64,000 nucleotides of DNA from Sphingosinicella humi (GCF_003129465.1 NZ_QFFF01000001.1:2403501-2467500); one strand, 5' to 3'; counted from the stretch's first letter, positions 18,819-27,225 are shown. Notes: generated by a model not told the origin, from the sequence alone. Translations and numbers: made by a program.

Positions 18819-18866
18819 GAATGGCCTTCCTGTCCCTGGTTCAAGGCTCGCATCGTTCCCACGCCC

Positions 18867-21029
18867 TCAGAACTGGTGGCGCAGCTGGAATCCCCAGCGT
18901 CGATCGGGAGCCGGTATGGAGTAATTGCCGAGCGGAGCCCCGCTGAAGCGCTGCGAAATATATTCGAGCACATATTCCTCATCGAGGAGGTTTTCGACAT
19001 AAGCCGTCACCCTCAAGCCCCGCCAGCGGCCGGTGAGCCGGAGGTTGAGCAGGTCTATGCGCTCGCGCCGGTCGAGATTGTCGATCTCCCAGAAATAGTC
19101 GCCGCCAGAGCTGTTGAACTCGGCCCGCGCTGAGACGGAGGCATCGGCCGCGATGTCATGGCTATATTGTGCGGCGAGGCTGTAGGAGCTGTGCGCAGTC
19201 TGGGGCAGCTTGTTGCCGGTGAAGTCGCCCGCTGCGGGCAGGCCCGCAAAGACCGTCGGATCGTAGCGCTGGATCTCGCTGTCGAGGAGGCCGAGGGACG
19301 CCGATAATTCAAGACCGCGCAGCGGTCGCAGGATGGCGTCGACCTCCAAGCCCCGCACCTGCGCTGCGGGAATTGGATTGGTGATGATCTGAGCGGCCGC
19401 GAGAAGGTCGAACACATAGACCTGTCGGTCCTCGATATCGGTGACGAACGCCGCAGCAGACAGGCTGAGGCGCCGGTCGAACAAGGCGGCCTTCGCGCCG
19501 AGTTCGTAGTTCCACACCTCCTCCTTGTCGAAGCTTCGCACGATGCGGTCGTTAGGGTTGAAGCCGCCGCTGCGAAAACCCTTGCCCACGCTCACATAGA
19601 AGGTCGCGTCGTCGTTGGGATAATAGGTCAGCTGAAATTTCGGCTGAAAGGATTTGAAGGTCCGGGCAAAGGCCTCGCCGGCGACCCGGTCGAGCTGGAC
19701 GCGCTCGTCCCAGTCCTGTCGTGCGGCGACCGTCGCCTCGACTTTGTGGAGGATGCGATATCCGATCTGGCCAAACAGGGCGTAGGCCTGATTGTCGTCA
19801 GTCGAGCGGGTGGCGCTGAACGGGACCGGGCCCGGAATAGGAAAGGGCACAAGGAGCCCACCGGCGCCGGGCCTCAGGAAGACGACGCTGTCGAGACTTT
19901 TGTCCGTCTCCAGATAATAGGCGCCAGCCAGCCATTTCAGGGGCCCCGATCTCGCCGACGCGAGACGAAGCTCCTGCGACCAGCTTTCCTCGCGCACCGT
20001 TTGGGTGGCGCTGAGGAGGTCAAGGGGGGTGAAGTCGAAATCCTCGTCCAGGTCAGACGAGACCTTCGAGTAAGCGGTGATGGACGTGAGCGTCGCAGCG
20101 CCAAGGTCGACATCGAGCTTGGCCGAGGCGTCATCGAGTACGCGCTCCGATCGACCCAGCCGGTCGGCCGTCACCGGAAGGACCGCGTTGATAGACGTGC
20201 CCGGCGGCACCAAGGTGTACCAGGCCGCCCCGGCTTCGGTATCCAGCCGGCTGTAGCGAAGATCGAGCTCCATGCGTTCGCTTAGCTGCGCAAGAAGGCT
20301 GGCCCGAAAATTCTGGCTGTCCTCGAAATTGGCGGGACGTTCGAGGGTTACATTGGGGATGTCCCCGTCTGAATTGCGAAGGCTGCCGGAAATCCGGAAC
20401 AGGAGCCGGTCTTCTACGATCGGTCCGGAAACGGCAGCGCTCGCGGCAAACGTATCGCCGGTTTCATAGCCCACCTGTCCCCAGCCTTCGAAATCGTTGG
20501 TCGGCCTGCGGGTTACGATGTTGATCGCCCCGCCCAGCGCATTGCGCCCATAGGTCGCACCCTGGGGGCCCTTTATCACTTCGATCCGTTCGATATCGAA
20601 GAGATCCTGCGTGATCTGGCTGGCGCTGCTGAGCTGAACGCCATCGACGATGACGGCGACGGGAGGCTCGGCATTGCGGACCTGGCCGATACCCCGGATG
20701 TTGATCGCGCTCACCCCGGGCTGCTGGGCTTCGACAATCGAGAAATTGGGGACGCGCAAGGCGACGTCGTTGACGCTTTCGATCCCCGATTCCTCGATCT
20801 GCTGGCTCGTAAAGGCGGTGATCGCCTCGGGCACCTCGATCAGCCGCTCGGCGCGCTTTCGCGCGGTTACGATGATCTCGCCGACCTTCTCCGGCTGCTC
20901 GATCGAAGCCGTTGGCCCGGCGCTGCTTGTGGAGGCGTCCTGAGCATGCGCCGGTGTCGCCTGCAGCGAGGCAAGACAGAGCGCGGCCAGCGAGCCACAG
21001 CAGAACAGATCGACCTTTGCCACTTGCAT
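18867..21029 (-). CDS. TonB-dependent outer-membrane receptor
   Basis: This 720-residue protein has a signal peptide with a cut near HAQDAS (about residue 30). A TonB-box-like GEIIVTARKRAE precedes the plug domain, which includes INIRGIG, VAVIVDGVQL, IERIEVIKGPQG and YGRNALGGAINIVTRRP. The rest is a beta-barrel, ending in the outer-membrane signature with terminal Phe (FQLRHQF). Such receptors import scarce or bulky ligands using TonB energy. The neighbouring oxygenase and small cyclase-like genes suggest an organic substrate rather than a siderophore, which is an inference. It follows the Rieske oxygenase gene by 49 bases on the same strand. Confidence 0.9.
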   Translation of the reverse strand: MQVAKVDLFCCGSLAALCLASLQATPAHAQDASTSSAGPTASIEQPEKVGEIIVTARKRAERLIEVPEAITAFTSQQIEESGIESVNDVALRVPNFSIVEAQQPGVSAINIRGIGQVRNAEPPVAVIVDGVQLSSASQITQDLFDIERIEVIKGPQGATYGRNALGGAINIVTRRPTNDFEGWGQVGYETGDTFAASAAVSGPIVEDRLLFRISGSLRNSDGDIPNVTLERPANFEDSQNFRASLLAQLSERMELDLRYSRLDTEAGAAWYTLVPPGTSINAVLPVTADRLGRSERVLDDASAKLDVDLGAATLTSITAYSKVSSDLDEDFDFTPLDLLSATQTVREESWSQELRLASARSGPLKWLAGAYYLETDKSLDSVVFLRPGAGGLLVPFPIPGPVPFSATRSTDDNQAYALFGQIGYRILHKVEATVAARQDWDERVQLDRVAGEAFARTFKSFQPKFQLTYYPNDDATFYVSVGKGFRSGGFNPNDRIVRSFDKEEVWNYELGAKAALFDRRLSLSAAAFVTDIEDRQVYVFDLLAAAQIITNPIPAAQVRGLEVDAILRPLRGLELSASLGLLDSEIQRYDPTVFAGLPAAGDFTGNKLPQTAHSSYSLAAQYSHDIAADASVSARAEFNSSGGDYFWEIDNLDRRERIDLLNLRLTGRWRGLRVTAYVENLLDEEYVLEYISQRFSGAPLGNYSIPAPDRRWGFQLRHQF

Positions 21030-21078
21030 TCCTCCCCCCTGATCATGACCTGCTTGAAGCCAAAGGACCCGCTGTGGA

Positions 21079-22095
21079 CTATTTGATGAACTCCGCCGAC
21101 GGGTGGGCGCGCGGATAGGCGCGCAGCAGCTTCAGATATCGGGCGAAGGTCTTGTCGCTCTTCGTCAGCGTCCCCGGTCGGAACCGGATGGTGTTCATGA
21201 TGGGAAGGTCCTCGCCGACGACCCGCTTTTCGAACTCGATCACGAAATCGAGCCATTCCTCCACCTCGCGGGGAGTGCCGTCGGCTCTCTTGCCAGCCGC
21301 GACCATGAAATTCTTCGAGTGACCCGGCTTGGGAAGTCCCATGGGCACCAGGAAACCGAACCACTTCCCGTCGATGAAGGTAGATTGGTAGTATAAGGAG
21401 GTGCCGTAGACAGCGATGCTATTCTCGACATGCTCTCCGTTCACATGCGTTCCATCGAAATCATAAGCACAGGAAAAGTCGGTCCAGCGCACCGCCTCGT
21501 GCGGATCCTCCTGGTTGAAGCTCACCCCGTGGAGCGCCTTGATGTGCTGCATGTCGGGCGTGTTGCAGCACTGGACCCAGGGATCGACCGGCGACAGTCC
21601 CGGCAGCTCGATCGTCTTGAAGGCGAGCTCTTTCTCCGGAAAGGGAAAGTCCGGCAGCTCGAACAGGGGTTCCTCTCCGTTGAAGGCCCAGATGAGCCCG
21701 TAGCGCTCCTGCGACGGGAAGACATAGAGGCAGGCCGTCGGGGGCGGGGGGTCGCCGACCATCGTGGCGACGCATTTGCCGGTCAGATCATAGTCCCAAT
21801 GATGGAACGCGCAGCGGATCCTGTCACCGATGACACGCCCCACCGCCAAATCGGCCCCCATATGAGGGCAATAGGCGCTGGCGACCGTCGCCTGGCCGGA
21901 GGCCCCCCGGTAGACGACGATGCGGCCGTCGAGGAAATCGAAACCCTTCACTTCTTCAGGTCCGACGTCGCTCGACAGGCAGATGGGAAACCAGGATTGC
22001 GTGAAGAGACCGTCCTCGCCTTCGGCCTTGACCGGCGGACCGGCTGCGCGCCGGACGGGATTGGAATGCGGCACGGATTGCGCGGCGCTAGCCAT
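21079..22095 (-). CDS. Rieske [2Fe-2S] non-heme iron oxygenase, alpha-type
   Basis: The protein has 338 residues. The Rieske cluster ligands are clear: Cys76-x-His78 in CPHMG and Cys95-x2-His98 in CAFHH. The mononuclear iron motif NTPDMQHIKALHG at 178-190 supplies Asp181, His184 and His189 in the order typical of ring-hydroxylating or O-demethylating oxygenases. Length fits a single-component terminal oxygenase; reductase and ferredoxin genes are not adjacent. The ATG at 22095 has AGGAG 7 bases ahead and overlaps the end of the SRPBCC gene; a longer frame upstream is the shadow of that gene. It probably opens or hydroxylates the substrate imported by the neighbouring receptor (inference). Confidence 0.88.
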   Translation of the reverse strand: MASAAQSVPHSNPVRRAAGPPVKAEGEDGLFTQSWFPICLSSDVGPEEVKGFDFLDGRIVVYRGASGQATVASAYCPHMGADLAVGRVIGDRIRCAFHHWDYDLTGKCVATMVGDPPPPTACLYVFPSQERYGLIWAFNGEEPLFELPDFPFPEKELAFKTIELPGLSPVDPWVQCCNTPDMQHIKALHGVSFNQEDPHEAVRWTDFSCAYDFDGTHVNGEHVENSIAVYGTSLYYQSTFIDGKWFGFLVPMGLPKPGHSKNFMVAAGKRADGTPREVEEWLDFVIEFEKRVVGEDLPIMNTIRFRPGTLTKSDKTFARYLKLLRAYPRAHPSAEFIK

Positions 22096-22537
22096 GGGCG
22101 TCTCCTGTTTCGACCTGAGAGCGGATGAAATCGATGAACGCGGTCTGCATGGCGGTGTAGATTTCCCGCCACTCGGCCGCGCTGATGCGGCTGGGCACGA
22201 ACTCGCAGGAGAAGACGATCCGGCAGCTGCCGTCCTCTTCGGGCGAGACGGAGACTGAGCCGAGATAGTCGGCGAGCGGAAAGTCCGCGAGATTAAGGAC
22301 GCGGTATCGAAAGCCATGACCTGTCGGCGAAAGGCTCTCGAGACGTTCGACGACCTTCTGGCCACCGGCAAGGGTGATGGTGCGAGTGGCGCCGGGCACC
22401 GGTGCGCGTTTATCGTAGTCCACAGCGGTGAAGAAGCCGCCGGGGAGCATCGCTTCCAGATTGTCCCAACGGAAGAACCGCCAGACCGCATCGGCAGGAG
22501 CAGCAAGCTGCGCTTCGACGCGGGCGCTCTCGGTCAC
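22088..22537 (-). CDS. SRPBCC (polyketide cyclase/START-like) protein
   Basis: The 149 residues show the SRPBCC layout: an N-terminal strand (ARVEAQLAAPADAVWRFF), a WDNLEAMLPG turn, GATRTITLAGG and VVERLESL strands, and a long C-terminal helix ending near IDFIRSQVE. This fold binds hydrophobic ligands and occurs in cyclases and transfer proteins. Its start overlaps the Rid gene (ATGA) and its end overlaps the oxygenase start by 8 bases, so the three are translationally coupled. It likely handles the same small molecule; chemistry unknown. Confidence 0.75.
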   Translation of the reverse strand: MTESARVEAQLAAPADAVWRFFRWDNLEAMLPGGFFTAVDYDKRAPVPGATRTITLAGGQKVVERLESLSPTGHGFRYRVLNLADFPLADYLGSVSVSPEEDGSCRIVFSCEFVPSRISAAEWREIYTAMQTAFIDFIRSQVETGDAHG

Positions 22538-22944
22538 GGATTGGAATCCGATCTGCCGGATCTGCGCGCGAGACAGGACACTTCTATCACCAGCCCCGGC
22601 AACACCAGAGCCGAAACCTGGACGGCGGTGGTGGCGGGGCTGGCCGGAAAAAGCGCTTCCTTTCTGACCTCGTTGGCAGCCACGAGGGCGGCCATGTCGG
22701 TCACGTGCACGGTCTCCTGGATGATATCGCCGACCGCAAATCCCGCCTCTTCAAGCAGCGCGCCCAGCTCTGAATATACGCGCCGCACCTGTACTCGCAT
22801 GTCGTCGGGGTCGAGGACATTGAACGCCTGATCGACGCTCAGAATGCCGGCGACGAACAGTTCGTCTCCGCTGATGACGGCCTGCGCAAACCCAAATGCG
22901 TCTTCTGTGGCCGATCGCTTGTGGATGGGCCGATGACCGGTCAT
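22534..22944 (-). CDS. RidA/YjgF/YER057c family protein
   Basis: The 136 residues have the Rid layout: FAQAVISGDELFVAGI near the start, QVRRVYSELGALLEEAGF, DIIQETVHVTDM, FPASPATTAVQVSALVLPG and a final IEVSCLA strand. The Arg that binds the carboxylate in imine-deaminating RidA enzymes is not at its usual place: the segment reads PATTAVQVSAL rather than PxRxxVxV. It may therefore be a Rid-fold protein with another activity, as often in catabolic operons. It is the first gene of the minus-strand operon, next to the palindrome at 23000. Confidence 0.8.
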   Translation of the reverse strand: MTGHRPIHKRSATEDAFGFAQAVISGDELFVAGILSVDQAFNVLDPDDMRVQVRRVYSELGALLEEAGFAVGDIIQETVHVTDMAALVAANEVRKEALFPASPATTAVQVSALVLPGLVIEVSCLARRSGRSDSNP

Positions 22945-22999
22945 GAAAGAACCTTCGGATGAGCGAGTTTGGCCGAGTCCATAACCCAGGCTTATTTTC

Positions 23000-23015
23000 G
23001 ACCGACGGGTCGGTC
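23000..23015. promoter_or_regulatory. 16-bp palindrome, likely TetR operator
   Basis: GACCGACGGGTCGGTC is a 7-bp perfect inverted repeat around a two-base centre. It sits between the divergent Rid operon start (22944) and the TetR-type gene (23114). Position and form fit a site where the TetR protein represses both directions. Confidence 0.65.
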
Positions 23016-23113
23016 AAGTTAATCTTGTCGACCATGGATGCAGGCGGTAGAGCGGGTGCAAAGCCGGGCTTCGTCCCTCATTGCGATCGTTCGGCGACCA
23101 GACAGGTGGACCG

Positions 23114-23722
23114 ATGCCAAGGATCGTCGATAAGAACGCGAAGCGAAGAAGCCTTATTCAGGCGGCGGCGGCGGTGTTTGCGCGAGAGGGTTTCGCGCGA
23201 ACGAAAATGGCCCATATCGCTGCTGAGGCGGGCGTCGGGAAGGGCACGCTCTACGAGTATTTCGCCTCGAAGGACGAACTGTTCCTCGCCATGTGCCGCG
23301 ATCTGGTGGAGTGGCCGGAGGACATCTCGCGTTTCACGGAGGAGCCTCGACAGGGCCTGCACGATCTCATCCTGGCGCTCGTCGACAGCTATGAGCGGGC
23401 CAGCGGCTTCTTCAGCATCCTGATCGACTATTGGTCCGTGATCATTCGGGAGAAGAACGAGCATGGGCAGCTCTTTCTGTCGCGGGGGGCGGATCTTTAT
23501 GATCAGCCACGGGGGCTCATCGCGAGCGTGATTGTGGTTGGGCAGGCGCGGGGGGCGTTCAGGCAGGATCTTGACGCGACACGCACCGCGCAGGTCATCA
23601 TCGCGGGCATCGAAGGGTTGAGAATTCAGAGGGCTCTTGATCCGGTCCATCTCGACCTCAACGAGACGGTATCGTGTCTGGCCGACGTCATGCTGGCGCG
23701 CCTGGCAGCCTCTGCCGCCTGA
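23114..23722 (+). CDS. TetR/AcrR family transcriptional regulator
   Basis: The 202-residue protein has an N-terminal TetR helix-turn-helix, residues 10-58: IQAAAAVFAREGFARTKMAHIAAEAG followed by VGKGTLYEYFASKDELF, the canonical recognition helix. The rest is an all-helical ligand-binding and dimer domain. The ATG at 23114 follows AGGTGGA; an upstream in-frame start is less likely. It is divergent from the Rid-SRPBCC-Rieske-TonB receptor operon, and the shared intergenic region holds a strong palindrome. It therefore probably represses that operon and itself until a ligand arrives. Confidence 0.9.
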   Translation: MPRIVDKNAKRRSLIQAAAAVFAREGFARTKMAHIAAEAGVGKGTLYEYFASKDELFLAMCRDLVEWPEDISRFTEEPRQGLHDLILALVDSYERASGFFSILIDYWSVIIREKNEHGQLFLSRGADLYDQPRGLIASVIVVGQARGAFRQDLDATRTAQVIIAGIEGLRIQRALDPVHLDLNETVSCLADVMLARLAASAA

Positions 23723-23805
23723 GACGCCGGGCTGAAGGCGACGTGTCGTTGACGCTCCGCGAAAGAGCTGCTGGAATCGTCCCATGGCAACGCCTGAGTG
23801 GCGCG

Positions 23806-23828
23806 TTTTGGGTTATGATTATCCAAAA
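23806..23828. repeat. inverted repeat downstream of tetR
   Basis: TTTTGG at 23806-23811 pairs with CCAAAA at 23823-23828 across 11 bases. It lies about 85 bases after the TetR stop. It may be a weak terminator or a binding site. Confidence 0.3.
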
Positions 23829-23841
23829 TCGAATATGATCA

Positions 23842-23865
23842 GCAGGAGCGGCTTAGTTCTCCTGC
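23842..23865. repeat. stem-loop GCAGGAG / CTCCTGC
   Basis: A 7-base perfect stem with a 10-base loop, without a following T-run. It is one of three inverted repeats within 120 bases between the TetR gene and the gene at 24056. The remainder of 23723-24055 holds nothing else I can identify. Confidence 0.3.
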
Positions 23866-23898
23866 GTGTGATCGTGCCGCAGTGGTCGCAAATCCTAA

Positions 23899-23925
23899 CA
23901 TGACCCGAGCGTCGATCGGGTCATG
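23899..23925. repeat. 10-bp stem-loop CATGACCCGA / TCGGGTCATG
   Basis: A perfect 10-base stem at 23899-23908 and 23916-23925 with a 7-base loop. No T-run follows, so an operator for a dimeric regulator or an RNA hairpin in the leader of the next gene is as likely as a terminator. Confidence 0.4.
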
Positions 23926-24055
23926 AAGCCTATTCGTTACTGGCATGGACCGGCCTTTGCCGCGAGGTCGTGACAGGGGGCGAGACTTTCCTGCTACTAA
24001 AATAGACCCGTCCGGTGGTGGACGGGAGATACATCATCGGAGGCGGGCATCCGCC

Positions 24056-24595
24056 ATGAAGATTGGAATGAAATATAAGGACGCCGAGCGACTGGCTCGT
24101 ATGGAACGCAGCAGAAGAGCCGCGTTCGCTCTCGCGGATCTCGCAGGCTGGGACATTGACTTAGCCAGTGACATATTCTTCGCCGGTCTCGGCGAGCTGA
24201 TATATGCACCGCAACCCGACACCGTGATCGTGCTCGGACCGGCCGACGGCCGCAGAGACAAGTGCGCTAGCTACATCCAGCAAACCCGTTCTAGCGTGCT
24301 GTTCATCGAACCAGGGAAGAGTCAGCTTGGAAACTCTACAATTTACATGTCGCTCGCGCGTAGTGCGAAGGGGCAGGTGCATTGGCATGATGAGCTTCGT
24401 CTCTGGAGCCTAGGTAAGGACGACGAGCTCTGGCTGTTGCCCGATCCTGAGGGATCATGCGCGGATGGTGCGACCTTTCTTTTGGGGCAGGGTCCGCTTC
24501 GGCAAACCTCCGATAGGCCTTGGAAGGATCAGCAGGAACATGGCTTTGGTTTCGGTTGCGCTGACACGCTTTTGTTCAACTCGGGCGGCTTCTGA
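24056..24595 (+). CDS. hypothetical protein
   Basis: The 179-residue protein starts at an ATG with GGAGGCGGG upstream; the frame is open further upstream but there it is Arg-rich. It begins with a basic helix, then alternates strands and helices such as ELIYAPQPDTVIVLGPADG and SSVLFIEPGKSQLG. The spacing of hydrophobic residues suggests a compact alpha/beta fold. I recognise no family. The next gene in the same direction, also unknown, starts 81 bases later. Confidence 0.5.
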   Translation: MKIGMKYKDAERLARMERSRRAAFALADLAGWDIDLASDIFFAGLGELIYAPQPDTVIVLGPADGRRDKCASYIQQTRSSVLFIEPGKSQLGNSTIYMSLARSAKGQVHWHDELRLWSLGKDDELWLLPDPEGSCADGATFLLGQGPLRQTSDRPWKDQQEHGFGFGCADTLLFNSGGF

Positions 24596-24676
24596 GATGA
24601 GGCCGGGGAACAGGCGATTAGCCAAACAAGGCGGATCGTTCGGTCATGTATCCACGACGCCCAGGTCGGCCACAGA

Positions 24677-25261
24677 ATGACTATCCGCCGAGAATGCCCA
24701 GCAGCCCATTCGCCCAGCACTCGTCTAGAGCTCCTGAGAGATGCATCTTGGCGACCGAAGCCTGAGGCGCGTCGGGCTCAGAGACTTATCGTCGACATTC
24801 TTGGGGGCGGAGAAGAGTGGGGCTGCGGTGCTATGCCCCACGCAATCAGAGGCGGTGTTTGTGCTGATCGATCGCCAACCTATGTGTTCGCCGAACCGGA
24901 GATCACGTCCGAAATTTATGCGGACGTCCTTCGGTTTGCCGGCAGCGAGCATATGGATGTCATTGCCGTGGCATACGGGGCGCGTCCAGCCGATCCCCTC
25001 CGGCTGTGGGGCGCTCTTAGGCGGAGAGGAACGACAATAAGGCTTCTCGATTATCGGCTTTGGCGGTTGGACGACCGACTTCCCGCCTTTGTCGCGGGAC
25101 GGGGAGGTCCTTCAGTGATCGTCAAACAAGGCCGGCTGGTTGTGACGAGTGCTTCTCCCTGGTGCGGCATCGACGAGCGAGATCATGGATTGGAGCAGGG
25201 CGCTCGGCTCGCGCGAGCCGCCGTCTGGCCGAACCTGAGTGTCGATCGAGCTGACGGCTAA
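24677..25261 (+). CDS. hypothetical protein
   Basis: The 194-residue frame has a convincing middle and end: EITSEIYADVLRFAGSEHMDVIAVAYG, RRRGTTIRLLDYRLWRLDD and PSVIVKQGRLVVTSASPW. The first 60 residues look less protein-like, and another frame reads better over part of that interval (24741-25040), so an early frameshift or a wrong start is possible. No ribosome site is obvious. The family is unknown. Confidence 0.4.
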   Translation: MTIRRECPAAHSPSTRLELLRDASWRPKPEARRAQRLIVDILGGGEEWGCGAMPHAIRGGVCADRSPTYVFAEPEITSEIYADVLRFAGSEHMDVIAVAYGARPADPLRLWGALRRRGTTIRLLDYRLWRLDDRLPAFVAGRGGPSVIVKQGRLVVTSASPWCGIDERDHGLEQGARLARAAVWPNLSVDRADG

Positions 25262-25363
25262 AACCAAATCTAACTTGCGCGCGCCGCAATAGGCGCAACA
25301 ATCTCGTCTAATGGACTGCCGACGCCAGATGCGCTTCCCCGTTGGCGCACATACGGAGAGTGC

Positions 25364-25564
25364 ATGTCGATCGGATCTTTCCACAGCGAAACCGGATTGC
25401 TCCTGCGCCAGCGAGGCTGGCTCATCCTGCAACGCGACGAGGGCGGACGTTGGCGTCTTGAGGTGAGCGCATCCTTTGATGATCTCCTCGGATCTCGGGT
25501 TCGGGTTGAGGGCACGCGGATCGACTTCGACATCCTTGAGGTGGCTCGTATCTCGCCGTGTTGA
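25364..25564 (+). CDS. small DUF5818-like protein
   Basis: The 66-residue protein reads as a single small beta-barrel: ETGLLLRQRGWLILQRDEGGRWRL, then GSRVRVEGTRIDFDILEVARI. The RVRVEGxRxxFDxLxV ending is typical of the DUF5818 proteins that I associate with sphingomonads. Function unknown. It overlaps the next gene by 7 bases, so the two are probably co-translated. Confidence 0.6.
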   Translation: MSIGSFHSETGLLLRQRGWLILQRDEGGRWRLEVSASFDDLLGSRVRVEGTRIDFDILEVARISPC

Positions 25565-25752
25565 GTGACTGGGAAATTTGGGCTTGCGCCAACGAGACCG
25601 TTCGCCAGCATGGGGCCGCAGCGACCGTTTTTGCAGTGACAAGGGCTGACGAGCTTGAGCGGCAGGGCGACCAAGCAGGAGCTCGAACCTGGCGCTTGAT
25701 AGGCGCGCGGATCAAGGAGTTGCTGGGCCCACCACCTGGGGACTTAAACTGA
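25558..25752 (+). CDS. small DUF6961-like protein
   Basis: The 64-residue helical protein begins with SDWEIWACANETVRQHG and continues with RADELERQGDQAGARTWRLIGARI, a two- or three-helix pattern I associate with the DUF6961 family, common in sphingomonads. The start is GTG at 25558, inside the end of the preceding gene. Function unknown. Confidence 0.55.
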   Translation: MLSDWEIWACANETVRQHGAAATVFAVTRADELERQGDQAGARTWRLIGARIKELLGPPPGDLN

Positions 25753-25815
25753 GGCTGGAGGCATCAGGCTGTGAGTTATGGCGACCGAGCCAGCGTTCCG
25801 CTCAACCGGCGCAGG

Positions 25816-26415
25816 TCACGCATCGAGAATGAAAGGGCGTGCCTTGTGGAAGAGGGCCTCCCGGGATCGCACCTCGAGCTTGGAGTAGATGCTCTTTATG
25901 TGAGAGCGCACTGTCGCGACGGTAGTCCCATGATCGTGGGAGATCTCCTCGGCCGTGCTGCCGTCCAGTAACGAGGTCAGCGTCCTGATCTCCGCACGGG
26001 TGAGGCCAAAGGCCTGATCGAGCGCGGCGCAGCGGATCTGTTCCTTCCTTCCCGCGCGACGAAACAGAAGACCGAAATAGCGTGTCCGATTAGACGCGGC
26101 GAGCTCCTGACAGCTGATGATCATATGGCCGTTCCCGTCAGCGGCCGGCACACAAAAGCAGGAGGGAGTCATGTCTGCCCCTTCCATGAACTGCTTGAAT
26201 GCATCGGATTGCCCGAGCGTCTTGATGACGAGGCGACCGTTCTGGTCTGCGAAGGTTTGCGAGCTGGCGAGTTCCGCATTGGCCGCCGAGTTCGTCCAAT
26301 GGAGCCGCCGAAGGTCGTCGATTATGACGCGGGGCAGGGGGTCGTTATAGGCCCACCGGAAAAGCAACATGGTAGGACTGACAGGGGCCGCGCGCTCTTC
26401 ATCTGATCTTGCCAT
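25816..26415 (-). CDS. LuxR-type helix-turn-helix regulator
   Basis: The 199-residue protein ends in a LuxR/NarL-type HTH: LTRAEIRTLTSLLDGSTAEEI, then THDHGTTV-like spacing and VRSHIKSIYSKLEVRSREAL, the canonical recognition and dimer helices. The N-terminal 130 residues (RVIIDDLRRLHWTNSAA, GHMIISCQEL) look like a PAS-type sensor. The start is uncertain: ATG 26415 was chosen; ATG 26370 and a frame open to 26496 are alternatives. It is convergent with the small genes at 25364-25752. Target genes are unknown. Confidence 0.75.
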   Translation of the reverse strand: MARSDEERAAPVSPTMLLFRWAYNDPLPRVIIDDLRRLHWTNSAANAELASSQTFADQNGRLVIKTLGQSDAFKQFMEGADMTPSCFCVPAADGNGHMIISCQELAASNRTRYFGLLFRRAGRKEQIRCAALDQAFGLTRAEIRTLTSLLDGSTAEEISHDHGTTVATVRSHIKSIYSKLEVRSREALFHKARPFILDA

Positions 26416-26626
26416 GACGCGACAACAAGCACCTTCCTCCGACAGAAACGGTCGCGTCCGCGAACCCGCGAACGGAGCAGGTCGCGCAAGGATCATCCCG
26501 CTCCCAACAACAAGCTATCGCTCCTCTCCTCCCGCTGCAAGAACGAAACAAGAACAAATTGCTGTCCTACAGGGGGCTACTTGTGGTTTGAGAGCTTCCC
26601 TGAGTCGAGAACGGAGGCACTGGTGA

Positions 26627-26767
26627 ATGTGCGACTTTCTGGAGTTGGTGATGGCCATCGCGCCGGCGCTGCTCTTAGGATGGGCGGCGATAAGGCGAGC
26701 AGAGGCGCGCGTTATCTGGTCTAAGCGCCGCCATCCACGCGGCGGCGAAAGGGGAGGGGGCGAATGA
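26627..26767 (+). CDS. 46-residue membrane protein ahead of the SNase-like gene
   Basis: This short gene has a clear ribosome site (GGAGG at 26613-26617, 9 bases before the ATG) and ends in an ATGA overlap with the next gene, which argues strongly for real translation. It encodes a hydrophobic segment (LVMAIAPALLLGWAAI) followed by a basic tail rich in Arg and Gly: a one-helix inner-membrane protein with its C-terminus inside. Unknown family; possibly a partner or translational leader of the SNase-like protein. Confidence 0.6.
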   Translation: MCDFLELVMAIAPALLLGWAAIRRAEARVIWSKRRHPRGGERGGGE

Positions 26768-27225
26768 AATTTGCTATCACATCAGCCTTGCTCGCAGGCT
26801 GTGTGTTCACGGCAGTCTATCTTTGGCCGACGGCGGGCGCGGGCCTGTCGACCGGCCGTCTCGATGGGCCCGCTGCTCGTGATCGGTTTAGCTGCACCGT
26901 CACGACGGTGCATGATGGTGATGGCCCAATCTGGTGCGCGGAAGGGCCGAAGATCAGGCTTACTGCGATAGCAGCGCGTGAACTCGACGAGACATGCAGT
27001 CCCGGACACCCCTGTCCCTCAGCGACCGGCGCCGCTGCGCAAGCGGCTCTGGAGGACTTGGCTCTTGGCCATGTTCTTCAATGCCAGAAGACTGGCACGA
27101 GCTATGGCCGGGTCACGGCCTGGTGCTGGCGAGAAGATGGGCTGGAATTGAACTGCGCGATGGTTGAGGGTGGATGGGCTCTTCGATGGGACAAGTTCGA
27201 TCCCGACGACAGGATGTGCGGCTGA
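26764..27225 (+). CDS. thermonuclease (SNase)-like protein, exported or anchored
   Basis: The 153-residue protein has an N-terminal hydrophobic signal or anchor (residues 4-24) and then the SNase core: CTVTTVHDGDG with the DGD metal-binding pair, PKIRLTAIAARELDE with the catalytic Arg and Glu, and SYGRVTAWCW with the second catalytic Arg. The calcium-binding Asp expected five residues after the first Arg is Ala here, as I recall from a group of alphaproteobacterial relatives with an IAARE motif. Several cysteines suit a periplasmic location. Nuclease activity is therefore plausible but not assured. It is co-transcribed with the small membrane protein before it. Confidence 0.75.
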   Translation: MKFAITSALLAGCVFTAVYLWPTAGAGLSTGRLDGPAARDRFSCTVTTVHDGDGPIWCAEGPKIRLTAIAARELDETCSPGHPCPSATGAAAQAALEDLALGHVLQCQKTGTSYGRVTAWCWREDGLELNCAMVEGGWALRWDKFDPDDRMCG

